From assembly GCF_016698665.1 (NCBI RefSeq), contig NZ_CP068046.1:1426001-1490000 (forward strand): a DNA stretch of 64,000 nt, written 5' to 3'. Origin of the DNA: Devosia rhizoryzae (GTDB lineage Bacteria; Pseudomonadota; Alphaproteobacteria; Rhizobiales; Devosiaceae). The position numbers were made by a program, and so were the translations under genes. Positions 39,306-48,921 of the stretch are shown piece after piece; position 1 is the first letter of the stretch, and the number at the start of each line of letters is the position of its first letter. The notes under the pieces were generated by a model that did not search any database, was not told the DNA's origin, and saw only the letters and a program-made list of their open reading frames with translations.

Positions 39306-40066
39306 CAGGCGGCCTCGCCGCCGTAATTGGCATAGCCTTCGGCTTCGAGCTTGAGCGCCAGCGACTTGTCGCCGCTTTCGACGATGCGGCCGTCCGAGAA
39401 GACGTGCACGACGTCGGGCACGATGTGGTTGAGGAGGCGCTGGTAGTGGGTGATCACCAGCATCGAGCGCTGGCCGTCGCGGAGCGAATTGACGCCGCGC
39501 GACACGACCTGCAGCGCATCGATGTCAAGACCGGAGTCGGTCTCGTCGAGCACGGCAAGCGAGGGCTTGAGCAGGGCCATCTGCATGATCTCCGCGCGCT
39601 TCTTTTCGCCGCCGGAGAAGCCGACATTGAGCGGGCGCTTGAGCATATCGCTATCGACATTGAGCTGGGAACCGGCTTCCTTGACCAGCCGCATGAACTC
39701 GGGGGTCTTGAGCTCGTCCTCGCCGCGCGCCTTGCGCTGGGCGTTGAGCGCGGCCTTAAGGAAGGTCATGGTGGCGACGCCAGGGATCTCGATCGGGTAT
39801 TGGAAGGCGAGGAAGATGCCGGCCACAGCACGCTCGTCGGCTTCCATCTCGATAATGGACTGACCGTTGAGCAGAATATCGCCCTCGGTGATCTCGTAGT
39901 CTTCCTTGCCGGCAAGGACGTAGCTCAGCGTCGACTTGCCCGAGCCGTTACGGCCCATGATGGCGTGAACTTCCCCTGGCGGAATGATGAGGTTCACGCC
40001 CTTGAGGATTTCACGCTCTTCGATGCGGGCGTGAAGATTGCGGATTTCGAGGATGGGAGTGGTCAT
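39305..40066 (-). CDS. sufC: Fe-S cluster assembly ATPase SufC
   Basis: A 253-residue ABC-type ATPase that drives conformational change of the SufBD scaffold. Walker A MGRNGSGKSTLSYVLAG, signature FSGGEKKRAEIMQMALL and Walker B LAVLDETDSGLDIDAL (the aspartate-rich SufC form) are present. GGAG six bases before MTTPILEI sets the start; sequence upstream in frame is the repeat-bearing spacer. Confidence 0.97.
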   Translation of the reverse strand: MTTPILEIRNLHARIEEREILKGVNLIIPPGEVHAIMGRNGSGKSTLSYVLAGKEDYEITEGDILLNGQSIIEMEADERAVAGIFLAFQYPIEIPGVATMTFLKAALNAQRKARGEDELKTPEFMRLVKEAGSQLNVDSDMLKRPLNVGFSGGEKKRAEIMQMALLKPSLAVLDETDSGLDIDALQVVSRGVNSLRDGQRSMLVITHYQRLLNHIVPDVVHVFSDGRIVESGDKSLALKLEAEGYANYGGEAA

Positions 40067-40109
40067 TTTGTGCTCCGGTCGGCTGCCATCTCGGCGCCGA
40101 TGATTGTGG

Positions 40110-40166
40110 AAGGCCCCCTCACCCGCCGCTTTGCGGCGACCTCTCCCCGGAGGGGCGAGGTAAGGG
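40110..40166. repeat. Palindromic repeat, family B, single arm in sufB-sufC spacer
   Basis: AAGGCCCCCTCACCCGCCGC, then GCGGCGACCTCTCCCC and GGGGCGAGG, form two adjoining hairpins. It is nearly the same as the unit after tyrS at 45217. Confidence 0.83.
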
Positions 40167-40178
40167 GCTACGAGTTCC

Positions 40179-41708
40179 TTAGCCGACACTGCCTTCTAGG
40201 CTGATCGAGATCAGTTTTTGCGTTTCGACCATGAATTCCATGGGCAGGTGCTGCAGCACGTCGCGAACGAAGCCATTGACGATCAGCGCCACCGCTTCTT
40301 CTTCCGAAAGGCCACGGGCCTGACAATAGAACATCTGATCGTCGGAGATCTTGGACGTGGTCGCTTCGTGCTCGAACACCGCAGTGCCGTTGCGGCTCTC
40401 GATATAGGGCACGGTGTGGGCGCCGCACTTATCACCGATCAGCAGTGAGTCGCATTGGGTGAAATTGCGCGCATTCTTGGCCCTGGCGTGGGCCGAGACC
40501 TGGCCGCGATAGGTGTTGTCGGAGAAGCCGGCGGCGATGCCCTTGGAGATGATGCGGCTGGACGTGTTCTTGCCCAGATGGATCATCTTGGTGCCGCTAT
40601 CGACCTGCTGGTAGCCATTGGAGATAGCGATCGAGTAGAACTCGCCACGCGAGCCGTCACCGCGGAGGATGCAGCTGGGATATTTCCAGGTAATGGCCGA
40701 GCCGGTTTCGACCTGAGTCCAGGAAATGTGCGAGTTGACGCCGCGGCAGTCGCCACGCTTGGTGACAAAATTGTAGATGCCGCCCTTGCCGTTCTTGTCG
40801 CCGGGATACCAGTTCTGGACCGTCGAGTACTTGATTTCGGCATTGTCGAGGGCGACGAGTTCGACCACAGCGGCGTGGAGCTGATGCTCGTCGCGCATGG
40901 GGGCGGTGCAGCCTTCGAGGTAGGAGACGTAGCTGTCGTCATCGGCGATGATCAGCGTGCGCTCGAACTGGCCGGTCTTCTTTTCGTTGATGCGGAAATA
41001 GGTCGACAGCTCCATCGGGCAGCGAACGCCTTTGGGGATGTAGACGAAGGAGCCATCGGTAAAGACAGCGGAATTAAGCGTCGCATAATAGTTGTCAGTG
41101 ACCGGGACGACGGTGCCCAGATATTGCTGGACGAGTTCGGGATGCTCGCGCACGGCTTCCGAGATCGAGCAGAAGATGATGCCCTGCTTGGCCAGCTCTT
41201 TGCGGAAGGTGGTGACGACGGATACGCTATCGAACACAGCGTCAACGGCGACATTGGCCCCAAAGGGCGTGCCGACGCTCTCGGCAGCGCCTTCAACGCC
41301 AGCCAAAATCGCCTGTTCCTTGAGCGGGATGCCAAGCTTGGCGTAAGTGGCCAGAAGCTCCGGATCGACTTCGTCGAGGCTCTTCGGACCCTTGAAGCTC
41401 TTGGGCGCGGAATAGTAGCTGATCGCCTGGAAGTCGATCTTGGGATAGTGGACCTTGGCCCAGTTGGGCTCTTCCATGGTCTGCCAGCGGCGGAAAGCCT
41501 CCAGACGCCAATCCAGCATCCATTGCGGCTCATCTTTCTTGGCGGAGATCATGCGCACGGTGTCTTCGGTCAGGCCGACCGGCGCGACGTCGGATTCGAT
41601 ATCGGATTCAAAGCCGTACTTATATTTGTCGACGTCAAGCGCGAGCACTTGCTCGACGGTTTCCCGATCGATCTCTTCCTTGAGCGTGGGAATTCCGTAG
41701 TCCGTCAT
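40179..41708 (-). CDS. sufB: Fe-S cluster assembly protein SufB
   Basis: This 509-residue scaffold subunit is the site of nascent cluster assembly with SufD. The C-terminal core [40 protein letters not shown] and [16 protein letters not shown] is highly conserved. The length is a little above E. coli SufB (495). It is preceded by the group I desulfurase gene with a 66-bp gap. Confidence 0.97.
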   Translation of the reverse strand: MTDYGIPTLKEEIDRETVEQVLALDVDKYKYGFESDIESDVAPVGLTEDTVRMISAKKDEPQWMLDWRLEAFRRWQTMEEPNWAKVHYPKIDFQAISYYSAPKSFKGPKSLDEVDPELLATYAKLGIPLKEQAILAGVEGAAESVGTPFGANVAVDAVFDSVSVVTTFRKELAKQGIIFCSISEAVREHPELVQQYLGTVVPVTDNYYATLNSAVFTDGSFVYIPKGVRCPMELSTYFRINEKKTGQFERTLIIADDDSYVSYLEGCTAPMRDEHQLHAAVVELVALDNAEIKYSTVQNWYPGDKNGKGGIYNFVTKRGDCRGVNSHISWTQVETGSAITWKYPSCILRGDGSRGEFYSIAISNGYQQVDSGTKMIHLGKNTSSRIISKGIAAGFSDNTYRGQVSAHARAKNARNFTQCDSLLIGDKCGAHTVPYIESRNGTAVFEHEATTSKISDDQMFYCQARGLSEEEAVALIVNGFVRDVLQHLPMEFMVETQKLISISLEGSVG

Positions 41709-41774
41709 CAGGCTCTCCTTATGTCCATCGACGGTTAAAGGCCGTCGCGAACGCTTAGTCTTAGTCTATGGCGA

Positions 41775-42920
41775 CTAGGCCGCCTGCCCCGCGCGCCGCT
41801 GGCGCGAGACGATCGATTGGTAACCGGCAAGGAACGCGTCGGCGTCCACGACGGTCGAATTCCAGCCAAAGCTGACGCGTAAGCCGCACTCAGCCAGAGA
41901 TTTTTCGACGCCCATGGCGGCGAGTACGTGGCTGGCACCGACCTTGCCCGACGAGCAAGCAGAGCCGGAAGACACCGAGATGCCAGACAGATCGAGCGAC
42001 ATCATCGCGGTGGCATTGCGGATGCCGGGCACGGCGAAGTTGACGACGTTGCCGATGCGTTGAGCGGCTTCGCCGAAGATCTTGACGTCCGGCGCCATGG
42101 TACGCAGGCCAAGCTCGACGTGGCGCGTCAACGCCCTCATCACTTCCGCATCATAGTTCGTGGCCTCGGCCGCAGCGCCAAAGGCCGCGATCAGGGCCGC
42201 AGATTCCGTACCACCGCGACGACCTTGTTCCTGGCCACCGCCGGGGATCAGACGCACCAGATCGGCATGGCTCTTCACCAGCAGCGCACCAATGCCGGCT
42301 GGGGCGCCGATCTTGTGGCCGCTGATTGCCATCATATCGGGTGCGGAGGCGGAAAATTCGAGAGGCAGCCTGCCGAAAGCCTGGACGGCATCGATGAACA
42401 GTGTGTGACGCGTAGGGCCGACAAGGGCGCTGATGCGATCGATGGGCTGAATAACACCGGTCTCGTTGTTAACCCAATGAAAGGCAGCGAGAAACGTGAC
42501 GTGTTCGGCATCGGCGCGAACAAGAGCTGCGGCGAGCTGATCGAGGTCGATCCGGCCTTGGGCATCAAGACCGATGGTCCAGACCGGAAGGCCAGTGGCT
42601 TCGGCAGCCTTGGAGACGGCAGCGTGCTCGCCGGCGCTGATGACGATGGCGCCGGAAGCGAATGTCTTGGCGCCGCCGACGATGGCCTGGGTGATGGCTT
42701 CAGTGGCCGAGCCGGTGAAGACGACCTGCTTGGATTCGGCGCCGGCGAGGCGTGCGACCTGGCGGCGACCGGTTTCGATCGTGTCGCGCAGCGCGCGACC
42801 GTGGGCGTGGACGGAGGACGGGTTTCCGACCAGATCGAGCGCGGCAACGAGCGCTGCCCGCGCTTCGGGTCGAAGCGGGGACGCGGCATTATGATCAAGA
42901 TAGATCGCCGGTCTCGTCAT
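41775..42920 (-). CDS. Cysteine desulfurase, group I (IscS/NifS-like), first gene of suf operon
   Basis: A 381-residue PLP enzyme opening with YLDHNAASPLRPEAR. The PLP lysine is in SGHKIGAPAGIGALL and the catalytic cysteine in the flexible loop SSGSACSSGKVGASHVL, which marks group I. The MTRPAIYLDHN start is preceded by GGAAGG four bases away. A second desulfurase heading the suf operon is usual in this order; why both are kept is not known. It is transcribed divergently from the hydrolase. Confidence 0.93.
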   Translation of the reverse strand: MTRPAIYLDHNAASPLRPEARAALVAALDLVGNPSSVHAHGRALRDTIETGRRQVARLAGAESKQVVFTGSATEAITQAIVGGAKTFASGAIVISAGEHAAVSKAAEATGLPVWTIGLDAQGRIDLDQLAAALVRADAEHVTFLAAFHWVNNETGVIQPIDRISALVGPTRHTLFIDAVQAFGRLPLEFSASAPDMMAISGHKIGAPAGIGALLVKSHADLVRLIPGGGQEQGRRGGTESAALIAAFGAAAEATNYDAEVMRALTRHVELGLRTMAPDVKIFGEAAQRIGNVVNFAVPGIRNATAMMSLDLSGISVSSGSACSSGKVGASHVLAAMGVEKSLAECGLRVSFGWNSTVVDADAFLAGYQSIVSRQRRAGQAA

Positions 42921-43044
42921 TGCGCCTTCCGGGCGATGCACGCCCAACATAGCTATAATGCTTGATCCGGGACGCTCGGGCGCCCTCTTGACCAAACACT
43001 TCTTGAATTTTCGCGCCCAACTTCATTACAAGGGGCGCACCTGA

Positions 43045-43060
43045 TGGCCGGATCCGGCCA
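43045..43060. promoter_or_regulatory. 16-bp perfect palindrome in suf divergent promoter
   Basis: TGGCCGGATCCGGCCA is completely self-complementary and lies nine bases from the iron-control-like element in the same gap. Its role is unknown; it is GC-rich and could be a second operator or a structured leader element. Confidence 0.5.
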
Positions 43061-43069
43061 GAAACCACT

Positions 43070-43086
43070 TTTTGAACAATTCTAAA
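43070..43086. promoter_or_regulatory. Irr/ICE-like iron control element
   Basis: TTTTGAACAATTCTAAA matches the dyad TTTAGAA-N3-TTCTAAA at 13 of 14 arm positions. Such iron control elements bind Irr, the heme- and iron-responsive regulator of Rhizobiales, and are known near suf genes. It stands 150 bp before the suf operon start and about 115 bp before the divergent hydrolase. Confidence 0.62.
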
Positions 43087-43200
43087 GTGACTTTCGGAGC
43101 CATGTTTTAGGGTTCGACCCGCAGTTAGTCAAGCTGCGCAAGGGCGTTCCCCAGCTACCGAAAGCGCGCTGCCACAGAGCCGGAAAGGCCGGAACATTCC

Positions 43201-43863
43201 ATGCCAGAAGTGATCTTCAACGGTCCCGAGGGACGCCTCGAAGGCCGTTACCAGCCAGGCAAGGAGCCTAACGCTCCGATCGCCATCGTGCTGCACCCGC
43301 ACCCGCAGTTCGGCGGGACGATGAACAACCAGATCGTCTATAATCTCTTCTACATGTTTGCCGAGCGCGGCTTTTCGGTGTTGCGCTTCAACTCGCGCGG
43401 CGTCGGCCGCTCGCAGGGCATGTTCGACCATGGCATCGGCGAGCTTTCCGATGCTGCGGCGGCGCTCGACTGGCTGCAGATCATCAATCGCGAGTCGCGT
43501 GGGTGCTGGATCGCCGGTTTCTCGTTCGGCGCCTGGATCGGTATGCAGTTGCTGATGCGCCGTCCTGAGGTGGAAGGGTTCATTTCGGTATCGCCGCCGG
43601 AAAACCTTTACGACTTCTCGTTCCTGGCCCCCTGCCCGTCCTCGGGCCTCATCATCCATGGCGACAAGGACCGCGTGGCGCCGCCAAGCTCGGTGCAAAA
43701 GCTCGTCGATAAGCTCAAGACGCAGAAGGGCATCACCATCGAGCAGCAGATCGTGGAGGGTGCGAACCATTTCTACGAAGGCAAGATCGATGAACTGACC
43801 GCGGCCTGCGCCGAGTATCTCGACCGTCGCCGTCAGGAGATCGCGGACGGCGGCGGGCGCTAA
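43201..43863 (+). CDS. Alpha/beta hydrolase
   Basis: A 220-residue alpha/beta hydrolase of the COG2945 type. The nucleophile serine sits in IAGFSFGAWIG, the acid is probably in HGDKDRVAPP and the histidine in GANHFYEGK. HPHPQFGGTMNNQIVYNL is typical of the subgroup. The substrate is unknown. It is divergent from the suf operon across the Irr-like element and precedes tyrS. Confidence 0.88.
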   Translation: MPEVIFNGPEGRLEGRYQPGKEPNAPIAIVLHPHPQFGGTMNNQIVYNLFYMFAERGFSVLRFNSRGVGRSQGMFDHGIGELSDAAAALDWLQIINRESRGCWIAGFSFGAWIGMQLLMRRPEVEGFISVSPPENLYDFSFLAPCPSSGLIIHGDKDRVAPPSSVQKLVDKLKTQKGITIEQQIVEGANHFYEGKIDELTAACAEYLDRRRQEIADGGGR

Positions 43864-43923
43864 CAAGAGCGCAATACTGCGATTGTTGGGTGGTCTCGCC
43901 TTGCGGCGGGGCCTGCAATGCAC

Positions 43924-43960
43924 CGACCTCGTGGTTCGACAGGCTCACCATGAGGTCTCA
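43924..43960. repeat. Palindromic repeat, family A, lone right arm
   Basis: CCTCGTGGTTCGACAGGCTC with CACCATGAGG is one arm of the family A unit. It is identical over 38 bases to the right arm at 34426-34463. It lies between the hydrolase and tyrS. Confidence 0.83.
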
Positions 43961-43979
43961 TAGGCTTCAGTGATTCAAC

Positions 43980-45218
43980 ATGACCAAGTTTAGATCCGAA
44001 TTTCTCCAGACGCTTTTCGAGCGCGGCTTCATACATCAGGTTTCCGACGAGACCGGGCTCGATGAGCTTTTCGCCACCGAGACGGTCACGGCCTATATCG
44101 GCTTCGACCCGACGGCATCGTCACTGCATGTGGGCAGCTTGATCCAGATCATGATGCTGCATTGGCTGGAAAAGACCGGCCACCGTGCCGTTGCCCTGAT
44201 GGGCGGCGGCACTGGCATGGTGGGCGATCCCTCGTTCAAGGACGAAGCCCGCAAGCTGATGACGGTGGATACGATCCAGTCCAACATCGACGGCATCAAG
44301 CAGGTGTTTTCGAACTACCTTGATTTCGGCGATGGCAAGTCGCTGATGCTCAACAATGCCGAATGGCTTTTACCGCTCAACTACCTCGAATTCCTGCGCG
44401 ACGTGGGCCAGCATTTTTCGGTCAACCGCATGCTGAGCTTTGATTCGGTGAAGCAGCGGCTCGATCGCGAGCAGTCGCTGAGCTTTCTCGAATTCAACTA
44501 CATGATCCTCCAGGCTTACGACTTCGTCGAGCTCAACAAGCGCTATGGCGTGCGGTTGCAGATGGGCGGTTCGGATCAGTGGGGCAATATCGTCAACGGC
44601 ATCGACCTCGGCCATCGCATGGGTACGCCGCAGCTTTACGCGCTGACGACGCCGCTCTTGACGACCGCATCCGGCCAGAAGATGGGCAAGTCGATGAACG
44701 GCGCCATCTGGCTCAATCCGGACCTCCTTTCGGCCTACGATTTCTGGCAGTACTGGCGGAACACCGAGGATGCGGACGTCGAGCGGTTCCTCAAGCTTTA
44801 TACGACGCTTCCTCTGGACGAGGTCGCCCGGATCGTTGCCGGTGATATCAACGAAGCCAAAAAGCGGCTGGCGACCGAAGTCACCGCAATGATCCGCGGC
44901 CGCGCTGCGGCGGAAGAAGCCGCCGAAACGGCGCGTGCGACATTCGAGACCGGAAAGCTCGATCTGTCGCTGCCGACCGCCGAAGTCACGCATGCGGAGC
45001 TTGCGACCGGAATTGGCGTGCTGGCGGCCTTGGTCAAGGCTGGTCTTGCCGCGTCGAACGGCGAAGCGCGTCGGCATGTGCAGTCCGGCGCGGTCAGGGT
45101 CAACGATGCCGTTATCGAGGACGAAAAGCTCAGCCTTGCGGACAATGCCTTGTTGCCGGAAGGCGTGATCAAGCTCTCCGTCGGCAAGAAGCGGCATGCC
45201 CTGATCAAGCCGGTGTAA
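43980..45218 (+). CDS. tyrS: Tyrosyl-tRNA synthetase
   Basis: This 412-residue class I synthetase charges tRNA-Tyr. The HIGH-type motif is LHVGS (near 50), and KMGKS (near 235) replaces KMSKS, as often seen in Tyr[15 protein letters not shown] is the tyrosine and ATP region. A C-terminal S4 RNA-binding domain starts near residue 350 ([20 protein letters not shown]). It ends at a repeat plus a clear terminator. Confidence 0.97.
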   Translation: MTKFRSEFLQTLFERGFIHQVSDETGLDELFATETVTAYIGFDPTASSLHVGSLIQIMMLHWLEKTGHRAVALMGGGTGMVGDPSFKDEARKLMTVDTIQSNIDGIKQVFSNYLDFGDGKSLMLNNAEWLLPLNYLEFLRDVGQHFSVNRMLSFDSVKQRLDREQSLSFLEFNYMILQAYDFVELNKRYGVRLQMGGSDQWGNIVNGIDLGHRMGTPQLYALTTPLLTTASGQKMGKSMNGAIWLNPDLLSAYDFWQYWRNTEDADVERFLKLYTTLPLDEVARIVAGDINEAKKRLATEVTAMIRGRAAAEEAAETARATFETGKLDLSLPTAEVTHAELATGIGVLAALVKAGLAASNGEARRHVQSGAVRVNDAVIEDEKLSLADNALLPEGVIKLSVGKKRHALIKPV

Positions 45219-45270
45219 AGGCCCCTCACCCGGCCCTGCGGGCCGACCTTTCCCCGGAGGGGCGAGGTAA
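45217..45270. repeat. Palindromic repeat, family B, after tyrS
   Basis: It starts at the tyrS stop. GGCCCCTCACCCGGCCC, then GGGCCGACCTTTCCCC and GGGGCGAGG, are the same modules as in the sufB-sufC spacer. Confidence 0.83.
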
Positions 45271-45272
45271 AG

Positions 45273-45298
45273 AGGCGTCGCGAGAGCGGCGCCTTTTT
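45273..45298 (+). terminator. Terminator of tyrS
   Basis: AGGCGTCGC, loop GAGA and GCGGCGCCT make a 9-bp stem with one U:G pair, followed by TTTTAT. It overlaps the stop codon of the convergent AsmA-like gene. Confidence 0.87.
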
Positions 45299-48200
45299 AT
45301 TGCGCGGCGGGTGTGGTGCCCTGCCGGAACTGGAAGAGTTCGCGCAGGAAACCGGGGGCGAGGATGGAGAGTGGGTTGACGAAGAATTGCGGCTGACCGA
45401 GCGGGCCGCGGACGGCAAAGGTGACGCCGACCAGGCCTTCGCTGTCGCGGCCGCCGAGCAAGGGTCCGAGCAGAGGGATTTGCGCAAAGGCGTTGTTGAG
45501 GCCAAAGAGCGGGACGAAAGTGCCGGTGAGGTCATACTGGCCGCTATCGGTATAAATGAAGCCGCGCATGTTGCCGCCGACGGTGGCCCCCGCGACCACG
45601 GCATTGGTGACTTCAACGCTTTTGTCGCGGCGGACAAAGGTGACCTCGCCGGCGGTGAAATCGAGGCGATTGTTTCTGGCGATAGCGTCACGCGAGTCGG
45701 CGTGGTTGCCGACTATCTGGGCGACGTTGCTCTCGTCGACAATGGCAAAGTTGCGCAGCGCAAGCTGGCCGACTTCGACATCCTGCTTACGGTCGGTGGT
45801 CATCACCAAGCTGCCGGAACCACCGGCCAGCTGCGAGTAGACGCCGAGAAGGCGTAGAATTGTGCCGGCATCGTTGAAGGCGACCGAGAGCGAGCGGCCG
45901 TTGGGGGCCGGATTGGTGGTGACGGAGATGGCATTGCCTTCGTCGAACTGGGCGGAAAGTGTTGCGCGCGAAAGCTCGCCATTTCGTAGGGCCAGATCGA
46001 GATCGAGGTTAAAGGCGGTCGTGGCGTAAAAGCCGATCGCTCGATCGAGCTGCACATCGAGGTTTATGGATTGGTCGAGCTGAGTTGTCTCGATGCCGCC
46101 GCTGCCGGTGTCGAGGCTGAAGAAGCGACCAAGCATTGGTTTGAGATCGAGCTGCGCACCGCGAATGGTGACGTCGAAGCCGCCCTCGAGCGGGGCAAGC
46201 GCCACCTGCGCGCTATCGCCCTTGCTCAAGGCGAAGGTGTCGAATTTTGCCGAAACGAGGCCATCGGTGGCGTGGAAGTCGAGACCTCCAGCAAGGCGGA
46301 CATCGCCAAAGGTCAGCGAAATGTCTTCGAGGTGGGTCACCTCGCCGTCCGGCCGAATGATTGCTTCGAGCGTGCCGGGCGTGCCGAGGGCTTTAGAAAT
46401 GCCCAAGTCCCTTATGTCGAGGCCGGCGCCTTCCAGATCGACGGACATCTGGAGATCTCCATCCGTCGTGGGCTGCGCGACGAACTGCACTTGGCCGCTC
46501 AAGAACTCGGACGCGTCAAAGCCCATGGCCGCGAGGTCGTCGACTGCGACCGTCGATGCAATGCGCAGAGCGGGATCGGTGGTGGGCGTGCCTTCCACCG
46601 AGATTTCCGCGACCATGCCGTCGATGTCTGCGGTGCCACCGAGTTGATAGCCGGCCTGATTGGCCGAAAAGGACAGCTGACCGTTGCTGATGGTGCGGCC
46701 CTCGATCGGCTCTGCGCTGCCGAAATTGGCGACGGTGCCGTTGGCGACATAATCGATCTTCATCGGTCGCCCCTGCTCTTCGTCGGCAAGGGCGATGGTC
46801 GCAACGAGCCCAAGGTCGAGAGTGCCGCTGAGGCTTTGAAGATCGATCGGCAGTTCGACGGCGCTCAAGGCGTCAGGCTGCTGTTCCTGGGCGAGCGCGA
46901 TCAGGGCTGGAATCGGCGCATTGACGTCGCCCGAAATCTCGACGATCGGCTCCTGCGGATTGGTGTTGTCCATGACCAAAGCCGGGTTCTGGACTTGGAT
47001 GGCGCCGCCGGCTGTCTCGATCCTGCCGCCGCCGCCTGAAACCGAAAAATTGCCGTCATAGGCGATGCGGGTTTCGCCGAGTATCTGGATCGGCGGCATG
47101 GCTTCGGTCGCCGTGATGGCAACACCTTCGCCAATGATCTCGATGTCCATGCTGTCTGGCGGCAAAGGCTGATCGCTGCCGCCGGTGAGGTCCATGGCGC
47201 CAACCGGAAAATTGAACTCCATGCGGGCGTTCTTCACCGTCCCTTGCGGGACATTGGCAACAAACCAGTCACGGCTTTCGCCGCCCATGATGTAGGGCCA
47301 GAGGCGCTTGAAATCGTCGGCGGTGATGCCCTGCCCGGCCACGGACATGTCGATGCCGATGCCGTCCTGCACAAGGTCGATCCGCCCTGCGGTGGCCACC
47401 GAAGCATCGCCGCGTCGGGCAACGAGACGGTCGATGCCGAGCGCGCCATAAAGCGGAGCCGACCAGCCGGAAAACTCCACCGTGTCGAAGGGGACGGCGG
47501 GCGTGGCCAAATCGTTGGGGTTGATGCTGACCTCGCGCGCGTCGATCGACATGCCGACCGTGGGGCCATATTTCTGGTCGAGGCCCATGGCGAAGACGCC
47601 GGCTATGATGGCGCGGCTGTTGCCGATCTGGAGCGTTCCTTCGGCCAGGGAGAATTGTCCGAGCTCAGGATACCAGGAGATGTCGAGGATCGAGCTGGCG
47701 ATGGGGAAATAGTCGTCCTCGAGGCGCAGATCGAGGCCGGTCAGGTCGATCTTGAACTCGCCATCGATCAGTTTGCCGGTGTCGCCGGTGAAGGTCACGT
47801 CGATCGAAACCGCACCGGCGCCGCGCATGGCCGCGACGGCGTCGCGATCATCGACGAAGGGCATGAGGGCGGAAAAGTCGAGATTGGTGATATCGGCCTG
47901 AAGGCGGCGCGTGCCGTCTTCGTCAAGGGATCGCTCGATGCTGCCGACGACGGTGCGGCCGCCGATCAGGGCGGAAAACTCGCCAACGGTCGTGCCCGTC
48001 CCGGCATCAAGCCCGATGTCGAGATTGGCATAGCCAATCTCGCGATAGATGCCATAGACCGGATCGGTCATGTCGATCTGGGCTTCCCGCACGACAAGCC
48101 GCGAAAAACGGCCTAATTCTGTCTGCTGGACAAGATCGTTCAGGGCCAGTTCGCTGGCTTCGAGGTTATAGATCAGCCAATCATTGTCCGAGCGCATGGG

Positions 48201-48794
48201 CGGCGCCTCGCCGGCGCTATTGGCTATGCCAGAGGGGGAAATCTCTATCGGCGGAAAAGCGTCTTCGCCTTCGAGGACACGGATGGTGTAGATGGCGCCA
48301 TTTTCGCCTTCCACCACCTCGAAGCGGCCGGGGCGCGGACCGTAAAGATCCTGGATGATCTGCACATGTGGGGCCACAACGGTGATGGTCGTGCCCGGTT
48401 GGCCAAAAAGGGCGCGGGCGGGCGAAAAGCCGACCTCAAGCGCCTCCATGGCGATGAAGGCGCCGCTCTTGCTGTCGCGATATTGCACCGGCGCGAAGCG
48501 GATCACTGGCCAGACGCCGCCCTCGAGCGCGAGCGCCATGTCGCCCATGGTGAGATCGGCCGATGGCGGGATGAAGGATTGCACGAAGCCGCGGATCGCG
48601 GGGCCGGTAAACGGCAGGCGGATCGGGGTGATCAGCAGCGTAATGTAGAGCAGGATGAGGATGGCGCAAGGAACGCCGAGAAGCCAGACCGCAACCTTGA
48701 AGGCCCGGCGCGATTTCGACCTTTGCCGCGGCTTGGCGGTTGGCGCAGGATCAAGAGGATGGTCTGGACTAGATGCTTGGTTCACTGCCGCCAT
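45297..48794 (-). CDS. Large AsmA-like (YhdP/DUF3971-type) membrane-anchored protein
   Basis: A 1,165-residue protein with one N-terminal membrane segment (AVWLLGVPCAILILLYITLL) and a very long periplasmic beta-rich region. The C-terminal part (TTDRKQDVEVGQLALRNFAI ... GGNMRGFIYTDSGQYDLTG, then TFVPLFGLNN) is the AsmA_2/DUF3971 pattern. AsmA-like proteins of this size are thought to bridge the envelope and move phospholipids to the outer membrane. The MAAVNQ start was chosen because 13 upstream codons lack resemblance. It converges on tyrS and diverges from the peroxiredoxin gene. Confidence 0.85.
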   Translation of the reverse strand: MAAVNQASSPDHPLDPAPTAKPRQRSKSRRAFKVAVWLLGVPCAILILLYITLLITPIRLPFTGPAIRGFVQSFIPPSADLTMGDMALALEGGVWPVIRFAPVQYRDSKSGAFIAMEALEVGFSPARALFGQPGTTITVVAPHVQIIQDLYGPRPGRFEVVEGENGAIYTIRVLEGEDAFPPIEISPSGIANSAGEAPPMRSDNDWLIYNLEASELALNDLVQQTELGRFSRLVVREAQIDMTDPVYGIYREIGYANLDIGLDAGTGTTVGEFSALIGGRTVVGSIERSLDEDGTRRLQADITNLDFSALMPFVDDRDAVAAMRGAGAVSIDVTFTGDTGKLIDGEFKIDLTGLDLRLEDDYFPIASSILDISWYPELGQFSLAEGTLQIGNSRAIIAGVFAMGLDQKYGPTVGMSIDAREVSINPNDLATPAVPFDTVEFSGWSAPLYGALGIDRLVARRGDASVATAGRIDLVQDGIGIDMSVAGQGITADDFKRLWPYIMGGESRDWFVANVPQGTVKNARMEFNFPVGAMDLTGGSDQPLPPDSMDIEIIGEGVAITATEAMPPIQILGETRIAYDGNFSVSGGGGRIETAGGAIQVQNPALVMDNTNPQEPIVEISGDVNAPIPALIALAQEQQPDALSAVELPIDLQSLSGTLDLGLVATIALADEEQGRPMKIDYVANGTVANFGSAEPIEGRTISNGQLSFSANQAGYQLGGTADIDGMVAEISVEGTPTTDPALRIASTVAVDDLAAMGFDASEFLSGQVQFVAQPTTDGDLQMSVDLEGAGLDIRDLGISKALGTPGTLEAIIRPDGEVTHLEDISLTFGDVRLAGGLDFHATDGLVSAKFDTFALSKGDSAQVALAPLEGGFDVTIRGAQLDLKPMLGRFFSLDTGSGGIETTQLDQSINLDVQLDRAIGFYATTAFNLDLDLALRNGELSRATLSAQFDEGNAISVTTNPAPNGRSLSVAFNDAGTILRLLGVYSQLAGGSGSLVMTTDRKQDVEVGQLALRNFAIVDESNVAQIVGNHADSRDAIARNNRLDFTAGEVTFVRRDKSVEVTNAVVAGATVGGNMRGFIYTDSGQYDLTGTFVPLFGLNNAFAQIPLLGPLLGGRDSEGLVGVTFAVRGPLGQPQFFVNPLSILAPGFLRELFQFRQGTTPAAQ

Positions 48795-48921
48795 ACCAGG
48801 TGAGCCGGGCCGCCACCCTGCTCGCAGAATCATCCGCCCGCAGGCGGTCCAATGCCCAATGATACCGGCTGGAATGTGGCGCCAACAGCCCTATCGCGAT
48901 GACTTAACAAGGGGATAGACG

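Noticed and set aside
40455-41738. 427-codon open frame on the plus strand opposite sufB
   Set aside because: It is the shadow of sufB; the translation is low in complexity and unlike any family.
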